Notes: generated by a model from the sequence alone, not told the origin. 64,000 nt of DNA from Ahaetulla prasina (GCF_028640845.1 NC_080548.1:21901821-21965820), one strand, 5' to 3'; shown: positions 1 to 11,113, counted from the stretch's first letter. Numbers and translations: made by a program.

Positions 1-659
1 ACTGCTTCTTCCTGTTCCTTTCAGAGTTGGATAAAGATCTGTTTGTTGTAAGGGGGATTTGAGGTGAAATACCAAAAGTCAAAATGTGGTTGCTATCGGT
101 TTCCTCTTCTCCCTGGGACTTTTTACTGGGACAGCTGCATTGCTATTAACAATTGGTAAGTAAATATTAATTATGAAAATGGTTTTTCATTGGTATTTTA
201 GATAAAATATTATCTTAATTCATCATGTTCCTTTATTATGACCAGCAGACAGGAAGAAATAGAAGCATTATTTATTTAGAAAATTTATTTTCCATTTTTC
301 ATGGTTAAATAAGATGCCAAAGAGATGATACAAAAAAGCAGTCAAAACACAAAAGTATAGATAGAATTTGCATTGCATCACTAGGGCTTTATTGATTTCA
401 TCCAAATCTTTTTCTTTTACAGAGGTTGGCAGAGATTTAGAACTCTGAGAAATTCAAATGATGGTATCAGTCAGGTAACTAGTTTTACATATGGAAATAT
501 TAGCAAGCCACTTTTTTTTCCCAATAGTATATCTGTGTTGCATTCCTTTATTTTTTACCCCTGCAAACAAAATAAGGTGCATAAGCTATTCTCTAGCAAA
601 TTCCATAGAAAGAGAAAAATCTTTTTTTCTCGCTTTTGTTGTTTCTTTTGTATACTCAC

Positions 660-695
660 TGGCTGTTCTGCTAAATCTTGTTGTACCTCTTCCAT
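660..695 (-). CDS. EYA3: EYA3 first coding exon (partial gene; rest lies left of window)
   Basis: EYA3 is a transcriptional co-activator and haloacid-dehalogenase-type tyrosine phosphatase acting with SIX proteins and on phosphorylated H2A.X. Only its first 12 codons are here. The minus strand reads MEEVQQDLAEQP and then a GTGAGT donor (positions 654-659), where human EYA3 begins MEEEQDLPEQP before its next exon. The exon's acceptor (a pyrimidine tract ending TTACAG) places its left edge at 761, so 696-761 is 5' UTR. Neighbouring PTAFR on the same strand and a CpG island at 5.1-5.8 kb fit the known EYA3-PTAFR order. The call rests on a short peptide, the splice signals and synteny; the catalytic domain is not in the window. 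Confidence 0.82.
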
Positions 696-855
696 GGAGG
701 CGAGCTTTTTCAAAAGTGCTCCAATGTGAAGAATGGGTGTCTTTCTCTCTGCCTTCAAAACCTGTAACAGAGAATATCCATGTTTTCGGTGAACTGCTTA
801 TCATTTTTGCTATCAGTCCCTTTAGCCATTTAATATGTCATTTTGTAGGTAAATG

Positions 856-858
<3 letters not shown>

Positions 859-891
<33 letters not shown>
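859..891. repeat. (GA)n microsatellite
   Basis: About 16 uninterrupted GA units lie in EYA3 intron 1, just upstream of the first coding exon in the transcript sense. They produce the spurious RERERE run in the plus-strand frame. Confidence 0.95.
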
Positions 892-894
<3 letters not shown>

Positions 895-1503
895 AATTAC
901 ACTATCGTATGGAGAAAAGCAAGGATTTTCTATTAAGCCTCAAGCTACAGTGGATAAGATAATGCAAGTAAGGCTGCACCTCAATTCCATCACATTTGTT
1001 TTGTTACTTGGATTTCAAGTCACTATTCGTTTTTTTCTTTCTTTTTACTGATATTTTACTAATAAAATATCAAGGTAAAAATGAAAGCATTGAAAGGTTA
1101 AAGAAAAATAAGCCACAGATGAAATACAAATAAATGAAAATGAAGGAGTTTGGAAAACTTGTGTTTACCTAACTTTGTGCATTTAACAGCTGTTTTACAA
1201 TACAAACATGACCTTAAGGAGAAATACAAACATCAGTATTTTTTCTATTTGAAAAACAGATTAACAAATAAAATATGCACCTCCAAATGTTCAAATATAC
1301 AGAGAATCTCTCCTCTTCAGATTAAAAGACCAGAATCACAACAGAATAAGAATTACAAAACTGAACTCATCATGATATAACATAACCATCAGACAAACAC
1401 TGCTTTTTCCATGATGGAAGGTCCTTGATAGAAGAAATGCCAGACAATACCAAGCTGCTTATTACATATCATACATATTATATACATATTATATACATAT
1501 ACA

Positions 1504-1507
<4 letters not shown>

Positions 1508-1598
<91 letters not shown>
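1508..1598. repeat. (TA)n microsatellite, about 90 bp
   Basis: A nearly pure TA dinucleotide run, abutting on its right a fragment of a Snake1-type CR1 tail (about 1599-1622). Confidence 0.95.
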
Positions 1599-1599
<1 letters not shown>

Positions 1600-2072
1600 T
1601 TTTATGTACAATGAGAGCATATAAGATAAAGGTAAAGGTTCCCCTCGCACATATGTCCTAGTCGTTCCTGACTCTAGGGGTCGGTGCTCATCTCCGTTTC
1701 AAAGCCGAAGAGCCAGCGCTGTCTGAAGACGTCACCCTGGTCATGTGGCCGGCATGACTAAACTCCAAAAGCGCACGGAACGCTGTTATCTTCCCATCAA
1801 AGATAGTCCCTATTTTTCTACTTGCATTTTTTACGTGCTTTTGAATTGCTAAGTTGGCAGAAGCTGGGACAAGTAACGGGAGCTCACTTCATTACGCGGC
1901 ACTAGGGATTCGAACCACTGAACTGCTGACCTTTCGATCAACAAGCTTAGCGTCTTAGCCACTGAGCCACCGCATCAAATTCCTTGTGTGTCCAATCACA
2001 CTTGGCCAGTAAAAAATTCTATTCTATTCTATTCTATTCTATTCTATTCTATTCTATTCTATTCTATTCTAT
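1599..2072 (+). mobile_element. Snake1-type CR1 LINE 3' tail, split by a SINE, ending in (ATTCT)n
   Basis: The CR1 tail is recognisable in two pieces. 1599-1622 has the TTTTATGTACA...GAGAGCATAT part, and 1976-2015 has the TTCCTTGTGTGTCCAATCAC part. It ends in about 11 ATTCT units at 2016-2072. The intervening about 350 bp is a Sauria-type SINE. Other copies in this window, for example at 7440-7530, show the same tail unbroken. Confidence 0.85.
1625..1974 (-). mobile_element. Sauria-type tRNA-derived SINE (copy 1)
   Basis: The minus strand starts with a tRNA-like head with A- and B-box-like segments (GGTGGCTCAGTGGC..., GGTTCGAATCCC-like), runs about 350 bp and ends in ACCTTTACCTTT. That tail type is shared with Bov-B LINEs, which are thought to mobilise Sauria SINEs. 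It interrupts a CR1 tail, so it is the younger insertion. The family name is from memory; the sequence identity among the five copies here is direct. Confidence 0.8.
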
Positions 2073-3622
2073 CATAGAGACAAACTGTTGTGGTCTGTCT
2101 GGGTCACAACACAAACTAATATTTTTACTTGGCCCTTTCTACATAAATTTATCTTTGCCTATTTCAACAACATTAAATGAAATTTAATGTCAAAATAATT
2201 TATTTCTATGACATTCTTCCTCAAGAAAATTCTAGGAAGGCTCATACAACGTAAGTTGAAAATGTAACTATAAAATGCTACAATATCAATATAATAAATG
2301 TTTAACAGCTATAAGCAAATGTGATATTACAATCCCTACTTTCAATATCTGACAAAATTGTTATAATACAGTGTCCAAAAATATTTAAGTGGGGGGGGAA
2401 ATTACCTGATGCCTAAAAAAAGTAATGATTATAAGTGAACCTGCTTTCAAAATTAATGTTTCACAATAGAAGTTTTGCTCTTTTCACAAGCGTCAGCTGA
2501 TGACTACAAACATTTATTAGAATAAAAGAAGACAAGAAAAATTAAAACCAAAAAAACAGCTTAATAACGTATCTGTTGAAAATCTTATTAATTTATACAT
2601 TCACTTAAAATAATCCTTTCCTACCGCCAGCAGGATCGTAAGATTCCTTATCAGCAATATGCCATTGCATTAGGATCTTTACCAACAATCTACTTTTAAA
2701 TTTTAATTCGAGAATACTTTTAAGCAGTTAATTTAAATCATGTTTTGTATTAAACTGTATTCAACACAACATTCAGTTTGGCTGATGCAATCCTATGCCT
2801 CTAGAATTCTTAACCCACCCCCCAAAAAAACACAATTCAAAACAAACCCAACCCAAATCCCAAAGATTCTTAACCATGAATCACCAAGGTTAATGGGATT
2901 TATTCCCAGATAACAACCTAACTGCATGTTATCACTTCTTTTACTGAGAAAGTTCTCATTAAAATAAGATTAAAAACAAATGTCTGAAAATTAATGTAGT
3001 TATCCATTCTTTGGCCTGAAAATTAAGATATTGCCTGAAATGTGATGGCAAGTAAATTCAGAGCTATTCACATTTTCATTCTTGTTTGCTTGTTTTATAA
3101 TAGTCCCATGCTAACGGTTCAAAGACATAGAAAAAAAATGTGTTAGTGACTGCCATAAACAAGTTGGTAATATTTTCAAATTTTCAGTTGCCTGCACCAA
3201 ATATGTGTTTCTTACTTATTCCAACATCACTGAGAAATTTCATTGAATCAATAATGCCCACCATAAAATATTCTTGAAGTTAATAAAACAGCAACCTACT
3301 CATCTAAAAGCTTGGAGTCAAAACCAATAGCAAATATTTAAAAAAATCTACTTTTCTGCTTCATGCCAACTTCCAGTTTTCTAAAAATATTTTTGTACAG
3401 GAAGATTTCAGTTCCTTAAAGCTCTGGCAGTAAGTTGAGTGGCCAAGGATAAAAGAGTATAAATTAAAAAGTCATAACAACACTACGCATCCAACATGTT
3501 TTTTACTCAATTGTTTTGATTTAAGAAGTAACAACATTGTGATGCACTAAGTGCTTTTATTCCTTCTGCTGAGACTCTGAAATCAGTACAGCCAATTTAT
3601 CATTTGTATAAAAAGAAGAATA

Positions 3623-4017
3623 CAGGTAGTCCTCGACTTACGATCGCAATTGAGCCCAAAATCTCTGTTGCTAAATGAGATATTTGTTAAATGAATTTTG
3701 CCCGATTTTATGACCTTTCTTGCCACATTTATTAAGTGGAACACTGCAGTTGTTAAATTAGCAACATGGTTGGTTAAGTGAATCTGCTTCCCCATTGACT
3801 TTGCTTTCAAAAGGTCACAAAAGGAAATCATACTGCAACCTGGGACACTGCAACCGTCATAAATACAAGTCAGTTGGCGAGCGTCTGCATTTTGATCACA
3901 GGACCATGGGAATACTGCAACAGTCACAAGTGGGAAATGGTCATAAGTCACTTTTTTCAGTGCCATTGTAATTTCGAATGGTCACTAAGCAAACTGTTTT
4001 AAGTGGAGGACTACCTG
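3623..4017. mobile_element. TA-flanked non-autonomous DNA transposon (Tigger/mariner-like)
   Basis: The element starts CAGGTAGTCCTCGACTTA and ends with the inverted GGACTACCTG, with TA on both sides (3621-3622 and 4018-4019). At about 395 bp it has no transposase. TIRs beginning CAG and a TA duplication point to the Tc1/mariner superfamily, pogo/Tigger side. A diverged relative lies at 33340-33698. Confidence 0.7.
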
Positions 4018-4194
4018 TATCTTGTTTTATTGCCTAAGACCCTGCTAACCCATAGTCATGCTTCAGTTCTAACAGACTGATAAGGTTGACTCAGCCTTCC
4101 ACCCTTTATAAGGTAGGTAAAATGAGGACCCAGATTGTTGGGGGGGCAATAAGTTGACTTTGTAAAAAAATATACAAATAGAATGAGACTATTG

Positions 4195-4265
4195 CCTTAT
4201 ACATTGTAAGCCGCCCTGAGTCTTCGGAGAAGGGCTGGGTATAAATGTAAACAAAAAAAATAAAA
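4195..4265 (+). mobile_element. L2-like LINE 3' end fragment
   Basis: Contains the GTAAGCCGCCCTGAGTCTTCGGAGAAGGGC signature followed by an A-rich tail. The same signature closes the longer LINE at 31343-32888. Confidence 0.65.
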
Positions 4266-4422
4266 TCAGAATCTATAAAAGGGCAAATCTGACCAACTGG
4301 TCTCGGGGGGGGGGACACGATGGAGATCGGGATGAGCTCCTCAAAGGGTGGTCTGAGATACTGAAAATCTTTGCTTGCCCCTTGGCAAAGGTATCATAAA
4401 AAGATAATATAATAAATATAAT

Positions 4423-4770
4423 AAGGTAAAGGTTCCCCTTGCACATATGTGCTAGTCGTTCCCGACTCTAGGAGGTGGTGCTCATCTTCATTTCAAAGCC
4501 GAAGAGCCAGCACTGTCCGAAGACGTCTCCGTGGTCATGTGGCCGCCATGACTCAACGCCAAAGGCGCACGGAACGCTGTTACCTTCCCACCAAAGGTGG
4601 TCCCTATTTTTCTACCTGCATTTTTTACATGCTTTCGAACTGCTAGGTTGGCAGAAGCTGGGGCAAGTAACGGGAGCTCACCCCATTATGTGGCACTAGG
4701 GATTTGAACCGCTGAACTGCTGACCTTTCGATCGACAAGCTCAGCGTCTTAGCCGCTGAGCCACCGCGTC
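4423..4770 (-). mobile_element. Sauria-type tRNA-derived SINE (copy 2)
   Basis: Full-length, same orientation and sequence as copy 1: tRNA-like head at the right end, (ACCTTT)-type tail at the left end. Confidence 0.82.
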
Positions 4771-4789
4771 CCCCTAAAATATATTATAA

Positions 4790-4880
4790 GAATAGAATAG
4801 AATAATAACTTTATTGTCACTTTGAATCGGCCTACACTGAAATGTTCGTTGCCTACACCTCTCAAAGGGCCCCCAGCTCC
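4790..4880 (-). mobile_element. CR1-like LINE tail (diverged, partial)
   Basis: AGAATAGAATAG (inverted ATTCT units) followed by TTTATTGTCAC, the inverted form of a CR1 tail. What follows differs from the Snake1 copies elsewhere, so this is another subfamily or a diverged copy. Confidence 0.5.
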
Positions 4881-5099
4881 AATAGACGCCACAGAAACAT
4901 GGCAAAATAAATAAATGCAAAATTATGTATATACTCACACATGTGACCTAACCAATTAAGCAACCCTGTTAGGCTAACAGAAGTCCAGGTTTTCACTTGA
5001 AAAAAAAACATCGCAAACAGACCTTTTCCTCCTCCATGCATTCGACTTCTCTTTTAAAGCCAGCAAAAACGGGGGGGGGGGGTTTGAGTTGACGGGGCG

Positions 5100-5760
5100 A
5101 TCAGAAGTGTCACCGCATCACGTGGCAGTGAGTTCCACAAGTTGCGGGCACGTCCCGTGACGCGCTCCTCCTTCTCCTCCCCCTCCTCCTCCTCTTCCTC
5201 CGCCTCCTATCCCGGTGCAGCAGGAGACGAGCCCCTCCCAACTGCCCCTTCTCGTCTCCCTTCCCCCCCAATTCACGGAGGGGGGAGGGGGGATCAAACA
5301 GCCCCTGGGGGCGGGGCCGCGGCAACCGCTGCCCAGGCCACGCCCACCGGCCCGCGCGCCGATCGCGCGAGAGAAGGGGAAATGGGGGGGGGGACTCTTT
5401 TTTTCTCTTACCGTGAGGAGACCTTTGCGGAGCCGGCTTTGGCGCCGGGTGACATGGTGGAGTTGATGACGACAACCGCAGGTCCGGCGACCGGCTGGGT
5501 TCCCAAACTGGACAACAAATTTCCCCTCCCCCCCAAAAAAAAATAAGAAAAGAAAGAAAGAGAACGGAAAGGAACCCCTTTCGGCAAGCCTCCGCTTGGC
5601 TGGGACCCGGAAGCGGAAGCTCCTTGCCGGAAGTGACGGTAAAAGTGAGGCGGTATAGGATTGGTCGGTCCGTTTACCATCGGCGGTCGCCACTACCACC
5701 GCCGTAGCTTAGGCGTTCCTACCCGTGATTCAAAATGTCTGGAAAGGAGGGTGAGGGAAG
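5100..5760. promoter_or_regulatory. CpG-island promoter of EYA3
   Basis: This is a GC- and CpG-rich block between AT-rich flanks, with two CCGGAAG motifs (from 5607 and 5627), the second continuing into a TGACG half site. These are ETS-family and CRE-like motifs typical of housekeeping promoters. It sits upstream of the predicted EYA3 exon 1. Open frames across it on both strands are GC-rich shadows rather than genes; an unspliced plus-strand start at 5735 is unsupported. Confidence 0.65.
5412..5640 (-). other. EYA3: EYA3 non-coding first exon (predicted)
   Basis: Reading the minus strand through the CpG island, a GTAAGA donor occurs at 5406-5411, giving an exon ending at 5412. Its 5' edge is not visible and is set near the ETS-type motifs at 5607-5638. 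An ATG inside the exon opens a short uORF that crosses the junction and stops at the second codon of exon 2, so this exon does not add coding sequence to EYA3. The implied intron 1 is about 4.65 kb. Transcript data would be needed to fix the start. Confidence 0.55.
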
Positions 5761-6225
5761 GCACGAAAGGTTGGGCCCGCGCGACGAGGAACGGCCGCGC
5801 CTTTTTCTTCTTGCCATTGAACTGGCAGGTAAAAACAAAATGGGGCTGAGGCCTGAGGGCATTCTCGCTGTCTTTGCTCCTTACGAGTGCGGCCTCAGCG
5901 TAATTACTTTTCTCTGACGGTAGGGGGAGCCCGCCTCCTTTGGGAAGCCCAAATCGGCTCTGTATTAAGTTTGCCCGAACTTGTACATTGAATCATAAAC
6001 TTAACTCAAACCAGGTTGGATTTGCACCCCACGGTGAAGAAGAAAAAAAAGCCACCCCCACAAAAATCAGAGTGAACGTTACTGTAATGACGCACGGCGT
6101 ATTTTACAAATGCAGCTGCTGATTTTGAACTTAGGAACAAGGTGGTGTGCGGGAATAGAGCAGCTAACAGAGTTGGCTGCCTTCAAATGTAAATAGGCCA
6201 AGATATAAGAAAACCCAGTTTAAAC

Positions 6226-6462
6226 CAGTGGTGAATTTTTTTACTACCGGTTCTGTGGGCGTGGTTCTGTGGGCATGGCACGGGAAGGATACTGCAAAAT
6301 CCCCATTCCCTTCCCACTCCTGGGGGAAGGATATTGCAAAATCTCTGTTCGCACCCCACTCTGGGGCCAGCCAGAGGTGGTATTTGCTGGTTCTCCAAAC
6401 TACTCAAAATTTCTGCTACTGGTTCTACAGAACCTGTCAGAACCTGCTGAATTTCACCCCTG
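6226..6462. mobile_element. hAT-type non-autonomous element, 'GGTGAAAT' family (copy 1)
   Basis: The element begins CAGTGGTGAATTT and ends AATTTCACCCCTG, with 8-bp flanks GTTTAAAC (218-225) and CTTTAAAC (463-470) that differ at one base. CAG-initial terminal repeats plus an 8-bp duplication fit hAT. Internally it has two copies of a motif with GGAAGGATA.TGCAAAATC, the unit amplified in the 44.7-kb copy. Confidence 0.72.
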
Positions 6463-7029
6463 CTTTAAACCATTTGGTTATACTATTACAATTATATGTA
6501 ATACAAGTGTTATCATATTATTGTTACTGTTACTAGTTACTATTATGAGTTCATGTGTTAATCTTTTTTTTTTATTCTGGTCTTTCTGTAACTGATATAC
6601 CCTGCATTCATACCCTGTATTAAAAAATGCCTATATATATATAAATAAAAGAATTGACTACCTTTGTAACACTACAGAAATGGGGTGGGTATACATAAAT
6701 ATATTGGAGTGGAGTCCACATTTTTTAACGGGCTTCAAAAATTAGAACCGTCATTAATTGAGACTACAAGTTTTTTGTATTTCTTCGTTCCCATCTAGTG
6801 GTTGGTTGTTTATATTATATCTCACATTTGTGGCAGCTCTAACTTATAAGTAAAATATTTTTTCTATATAGTTTATATTTACACATTGATATGAACTCTG
6901 CTTACTCAGAGTTACTTAACCTCTGATACAAAAAGATATTGAATAGATTTACACATGGTATTTAGCAAATTAAATAAGCCATAATTAATTGGGTTTCATA
7001 CTACCATGACAAATTACATCTGACAATGT

Positions 7030-7540
7030 ATGATTGGGTTTATAATTGCTACCAACTTGCCTTCCATTGAGGACCTGTATACTGCACGAATCAAGAAGAG
7101 GGCCGTGAAAATATTTGCAGATCCCTCGCATCCTGGACATAAACTGTTTCAACTCCTACCCTCAAAACGACGCTATAGAGCACTGCACACCAGAACAACT
7201 AGACACAAGAACAGTTTTTTCCCGAATGCCATCACTCTGCTAAACAAATAATTCCCTCAACACTGTCAGACTATTTACTGAATCTGCACTACTATTAATC
7301 GTTTCATAGTTCCCATCACCAATCTCTTTCCACTTATGACTGTATGACTATAACTTGTTGCTGGCAATCCTTATGATTTATATTGATATATTGACCATCA
7401 ATTGTGTTGTAAATGTTGTACCTTGATGAACGTATCTTTTCTTTTATGTACACTGAGAGCATATGCACCAAGACAAATTCCTTGTGTGTCCAATCACACT
7501 TGGCCAATAAAAATTCTATTCTATTCTATTCTATTCTTTA
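7030..7540 (+). mobile_element. CR1-group LINE 3' end (Snake1 type) with ORF2 C-terminus
   Basis: Positions 7030-7251 encode the last about 70 residues of a LINE ORF2 (motifs RIKKRAVKIFADPSHPGH and FQLLPSKRRYR), followed by a stop, a 3' UTR and the TTCCTTGTGTGTCC...CCAATAAAAATTCTATTCT tail. It is 5'-truncated, as usual for LINEs. The reading frame before 7030 is lost. Confidence 0.82.
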
Positions 7541-8823
7541 GTTTAGTGTGATAGGAATCCAGGTCACCACTAAGATTTGTAAAGTTGCGTTTAAAATTTT
7601 AAGCAAGTTGACCTGTTCCCATAAAGATAGGTTCCACTGAATTTAGTAAAGCATTTCTGATATGCTAAATTGTTATATTTTGTTTTATTTAGAGAATAAT
7701 TATTTCACTGCCCTATAGTTATCAATAAATGTTCTTCAGCTTGCAGTCTTATTTTAAATCAGCAAATAGCAGCACACAAAATACGTGCAGGAGCTTCACA
7801 ATTAGAATAAAACTTCTGATGTGCTTTTAATAAATCTCAAGTTGGTACTAATTAAAAATGCAGGAGTTCCAAACTGAACTATTTGAGCACATTTTAGATA
7901 AAGATCATTTCTGGCAAGTGGAATGCAGAATCCAGACATACTCAGGGGTAACCTTACATGATAGTTGTCCGTATTATAAATAAACAATATAAGCCCAGAA
8001 AGAAAGAGATTGATGGTGGGAACCATTCCATAGCTGCTGTCAGAGAAATCAGGAGATCCAGGCAGTTTGAAAGGGTGTACAAATTTATTGCAAGCTTAAG
8101 TGGTCTACAAGAATTCGAACTAGCAGTTAAAGTAATTTGGCAGTAAATAAGGAAGTCAAGGTGGGCTGGACTTAGATCGCGTATGGGCACTAAGAGATTG
8201 ATGATGCGTTTGAATCCTCCCTCAGCCTGGTCACTTTCTACAGCTGCTGAGTGTATCCTTCTGCTACCCTTCTCCCTCTGCCCATAACTCAATCACCTAT
8301 TTAGCCAATTTTCTGCCAGAGGTATGATCCAAAAGGCTTTTCCAGCAACAGAGACCAAAAATTATATTAAAGTTGAAAGCCTGGAGAGCTTTAAATCTTG
8401 GATAATCTTTTCTGAAATTATGGCTCTAATAAAAGTGTTACCAGCTATACATTTCAATTTTTTTCCCTTCCCGCACCAACTAGGTTATGCTTGTCTTTTA
8501 TAGTCTTTGGTACAATAATAGAGATACTGATACGTTTATATCTTTAAAAAAATGGACAGTATTTATTGGCTATAAATACTTTATTTGTCATCACTTTTTC
8601 ATTAGTGAACCATACTCCTTCATTGCACAACATTATAAAAGTCATATGTCTACTAATTCAGAGATTTCATAAAACAATCATTACTACTTGTATTTTTGAA
8701 CATTTTAAGGTTAGTCTATTACAAAGCAATGGATAGAAGTGAAATACTAGGCAACAGTTAGGTCTCCTAAGAAAGCCAAACATTCCTTATCATATTCAGC
8801 ATTCTAAATCAAGAACAACCTTC
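7541..8823. other. Intergenic, no recognised gene
   Basis: AT-rich sequence between the CR1 fragment and the LTR element. Short open frames on both strands show no domain or splice context I can support. Confidence 0.5.
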
Positions 8824-9389
8824 GTGTGTACAAGAGGCTCACTCCAGAGAGCCAGTCCTGGAGTCTGGGGAAGGCTCGGACGAGGGCGAGTAGGAGGCAG
8901 AGAGGGGGCCAAGGCCATCTGGTAGTTCTTTGCTGCCTCCGGAGTCTCCAGAATCTGACAGTGAGGCAGAAGAACAGCGGGAGCCTGTTTCCAGTGTGCA
9001 TGTGCGGAGAGCTGCCAGAAGACAGGAACAATTAAGAAAACAGGGTCGGCAGGAATAAGGCTTGGAGATGATTGGCCCCTCCCGTAAGACATAAAAGAAA
9101 GCTAACGGGATGTGAGCTTTTGCAGGAAGCAATTAGTTCATCTGGTCGTTAAAGCTTTGGAAAGTTCTGTTTGACTCTGCTAAGTTTAGCCTTGCCCTGC
9201 ATTTGGCAATTAGTTCTCTGGCAACATTTCAAGGGAGATAGGGTGGGGGTTTGTAAACATTCCCCTGAAAGACTGTTTGAGAAGCCTTTTGGACTGTGAA
9301 TGGTAATAATTCACAGCCATATGAATAAAAAAGGTTTGCTGGGACTAAGATTGTGCTGTATACTTTCTAAGGAAGCCTAGCTTAGAACA
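8824..9389 (+). mobile_element. Solo LTR-like element (copy 1, 5' end unclear)
   Basis: The right-hand three quarters closely match the LTR at 36384-36998, including the acidic coding-like segment, GACATAAAAG as a TATA-like box and the terminal GAAGCCTAG...AGAACA. The left end is rearranged and no clear target duplication is visible. It lies just beyond the PTAFR 3' end, with no internal retroviral genes beside it. Confidence 0.7.
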
Positions 9390-10024
9390 ATATGTGTCAA
9401 ATGATGGCCAAGAGTTTAGAAGTACTTCAGGATGAAAACAAAAAAAATACCGATTATCAAATATATATTACATCACAACTGTAACAATGTAATATCCATT
9501 TTTCAAATAAGAGATTCACAAATTCTTTCCCAAATACCCAAAGTCATCTCATTTGAGTTATGGCATCTCCTTCAGAGATCCTGCATTTGTGTTATACAGC
9601 CTCCGGTTTTTGCTGTTTTTTTAGACAAGAGTTGCAACCCTAAATTGTCAAGAAGTCTTGCTAGTCATTAACTTTTACTTGTTACTGATAAGTAAATGTT
9701 GTTCTTCTGTAAAAAAGTTATCATTTCATTCCACTTCACAATTTTCAATCAGAAGGTCTCTCAATGTAGATGTTCAGTCCATTTCCTTAGGGATGAAAAG
9801 TAGGCCCCAGAAGCTGGCCATCTTTAGTTAGCATCTGGGCAGCAAGTCAAATAGACACACAAAGTTCCCATTTATCATCTTTGCTTTTTATAAGGAAGCA
9901 TATTGTATTTCCTAATTTGTATATGTATGTCCCTTAACATATGCAAATTATAACCAAATGTATGGTTTCTGGCCTTTTTTGCTGTTATGGAAGTACCTTC
10001 CTCCGTGCTGCATTCAAAATACTT

Positions 10025-11101
10025 CTAAGGTTTTGGGGATGCAGGAAAACAATCGTCTAATTGTACCATCCCTTCCATTCCAGTCTCAGTTGTGTGCCTG
10101 GAACATTTTCGACTGTCTTTTATGCTTTTCAAATTTTCAGAAAGATGTTTCCTGAATTTTTTTGTGAGAAAACAATAAATGATAGGATCCAAGACACAGT
10201 TGGCACCCAGAAGAACAAGGGTAACCTGGTGGATATCATTTAATAGTTTTTGCCTTTGGCAGCTTATGTCCCACATGTCCAGAACTATCAAAGTCCAGGG
10301 TAGATCCACCAAGTGGTGAGGCACGAAACAGAGAATGAAGACAGTCAAAACTGCGGTCACTAACCAAAGAGCCCGTTGCTTGACACGGGTGCTCCTCCGA
10401 GTTTGTGCTGGTTTTGAAAGCAATGTCCGGATAATGAAAGTATTGCATACCAAGACAAGCAGGAAAGCAATGAAGAAACAAATACAAATAATCACATGGA
10501 AGGCAAAAATAGGAGTTGTATTGGTGGTGATGTCATAGCGCTCAAAACAGCGAATCAGATTCCCCTCAGCGGTTGTGCCATCATCAACTAAAAAGTAGAT
10601 GGAAGGAACACCTATTAGGACCCAGATAGCCAATGTAACATAAATTCCTCTTCTTCGTGTGCTGGATTGAATGGTTGAAATGGGCTTTGTGACGGCTTGG
10701 TAACGATTGTACGTTATGACTCCCAGGAAGGCCACAGAGCAGTATGTATTGACGAAAAATAAGTAGCCAGCTATATTACACAGAAAGCTGGGCATGATCC
10801 AGTTCCCTTTGTTGTTGTAATAAACAATCCACATTGGGAGTGTAACCAGGTAAAGTAAGTCAGCCATTGTTAAGTTGACTATGAATATTTTTATTTCATT
10901 TAATTTCTTCCTAGCATAAAGCCGACTGAAAAGCCAGAGCACGTAGATGTTCGCTACAAAGCCCAGAATGAAAATGATGCTATAGTACACAGTAAACAAT
11001 AGATATCTGAACTCAGAATCCACATAACATGTCTTAGTTTGCTTGCGAAGTGCAAATAGGGTTCCATTTTCATCAAGTTTGGTTATCATTGAGGTAATCA
11101 T
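10025..11101 (-). CDS. PTAFR: Platelet-activating factor receptor (class A GPCR)
   Basis: PTAFR is a Gi/Gq-coupled plasma-membrane receptor for the phospholipid PAF, important in inflammation. The 358-codon frame has seven membrane segments (about 34-57, 71-94, 105-128, 152-171, 199-225, 242-265, 288-311). It has the cysteine pair C108/C185, the family's NRY at 132-134 in place of DRY, and DPIIY at 305-309 in place of NPxxY. The stretches [17 protein letters not shown] and [14 protein letters not shown] are nearly identical to mammalian PTAFR as known. Possible N-glycosylation sites are N12 and N194. I chose the ATG at 11101, not the in-frame one at 11131, because a pyrimidine tract ending CCCAG places a 3' splice site at 11114-11115, so the upstream ATG would be intronic. 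The N-terminus is about 18 residues longer than human. The gene is intact and single-exon, like its orthologues. Confidence 0.95.
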   Translation of the reverse strand: MITSMITKLDENGTLFALRKQTKTCYVDSEFRYLLFTVYYSIIFILGFVANIYVLWLFSRLYARKKLNEIKIFIVNLTMADLLYLVTLPMWIVYYNNKGNWIMPSFLCNIAGYLFFVNTYCSVAFLGVITYNRYQAVTKPISTIQSSTRRRGIYVTLAIWVLIGVPSIYFLVDDGTTAEGNLIRCFERYDITTNTTPIFAFHVIICICFFIAFLLVLVCNTFIIRTLLSKPAQTRRSTRVKQRALWLVTAVLTVFILCFVPHHLVDLPWTLIVLDMWDISCQRQKLLNDIHQVTLVLLGANCVLDPIIYCFLTKKFRKHLSENLKSIKDSRKCSRHTTETGMEGMVQLDDCFPASPKP

Positions 11102-11113
11102 GGTGTCCTCATC
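11102..11113 (-). other. PTAFR: PTAFR 5' UTR end of coding exon, with splice acceptor
   Basis: On the minus strand a long T/C-rich tract ends in CCCAG at 11114-11118, followed by GATGAGGACACC and the chosen ATG. This implies an upstream non-coding PTAFR exon to the right, as in mammals. I could not locate that exon. Confidence 0.55.

Larger units (their letters stand above)
762..5411 (-). other. EYA3 intron 1, repeat-filled
   Basis: No coding exon was recognised between the two EYA3 exons. The stretch holds a GA repeat, a long TA repeat, a CR1 tail split by a SINE, a TA-flanked DNA transposon, an L2-type LINE tail near 4195-4265 and a second SINE, listed separately. The 2075-3600 part is AT-rich with no feature I could recognise. 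Confidence 0.6.

Noticed and set aside
491..1051. 186-codon plus-strand frame across the EYA3 first coding exon
   Set aside because: It reads through a GA microsatellite (RERERE) and is antisense to a supported exon. Hydrophobic appearance comes from T-rich DNA.
1425..1661. Frame with a long YIYIYI run
   Set aside because: Translation of the TA microsatellite.
1625..1974. tRNA gene at the SINE head
   Set aside because: The A/B-box-like region belongs to a dispersed SINE, with no sound cloverleaf and the same 350-bp body in all copies.
5118..5699. Several 80-190-codon frames on both strands of the EYA3 CpG island
   Set aside because: Composition shadows with poly-Ser/Arg/Gly runs. They overlap each other and the predicted non-coding exon.
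5735..5917. Plus-strand ATG frame MSGKEGEGRHERL as a divergent gene
   Set aside because: No similarity I recognise and no clear splice continuation. A divergent non-coding transcript is possible but not supported.
10236..10487. Other frames within PTAFR
   Set aside because: Antisense or shifted shadows of the intact receptor frame.
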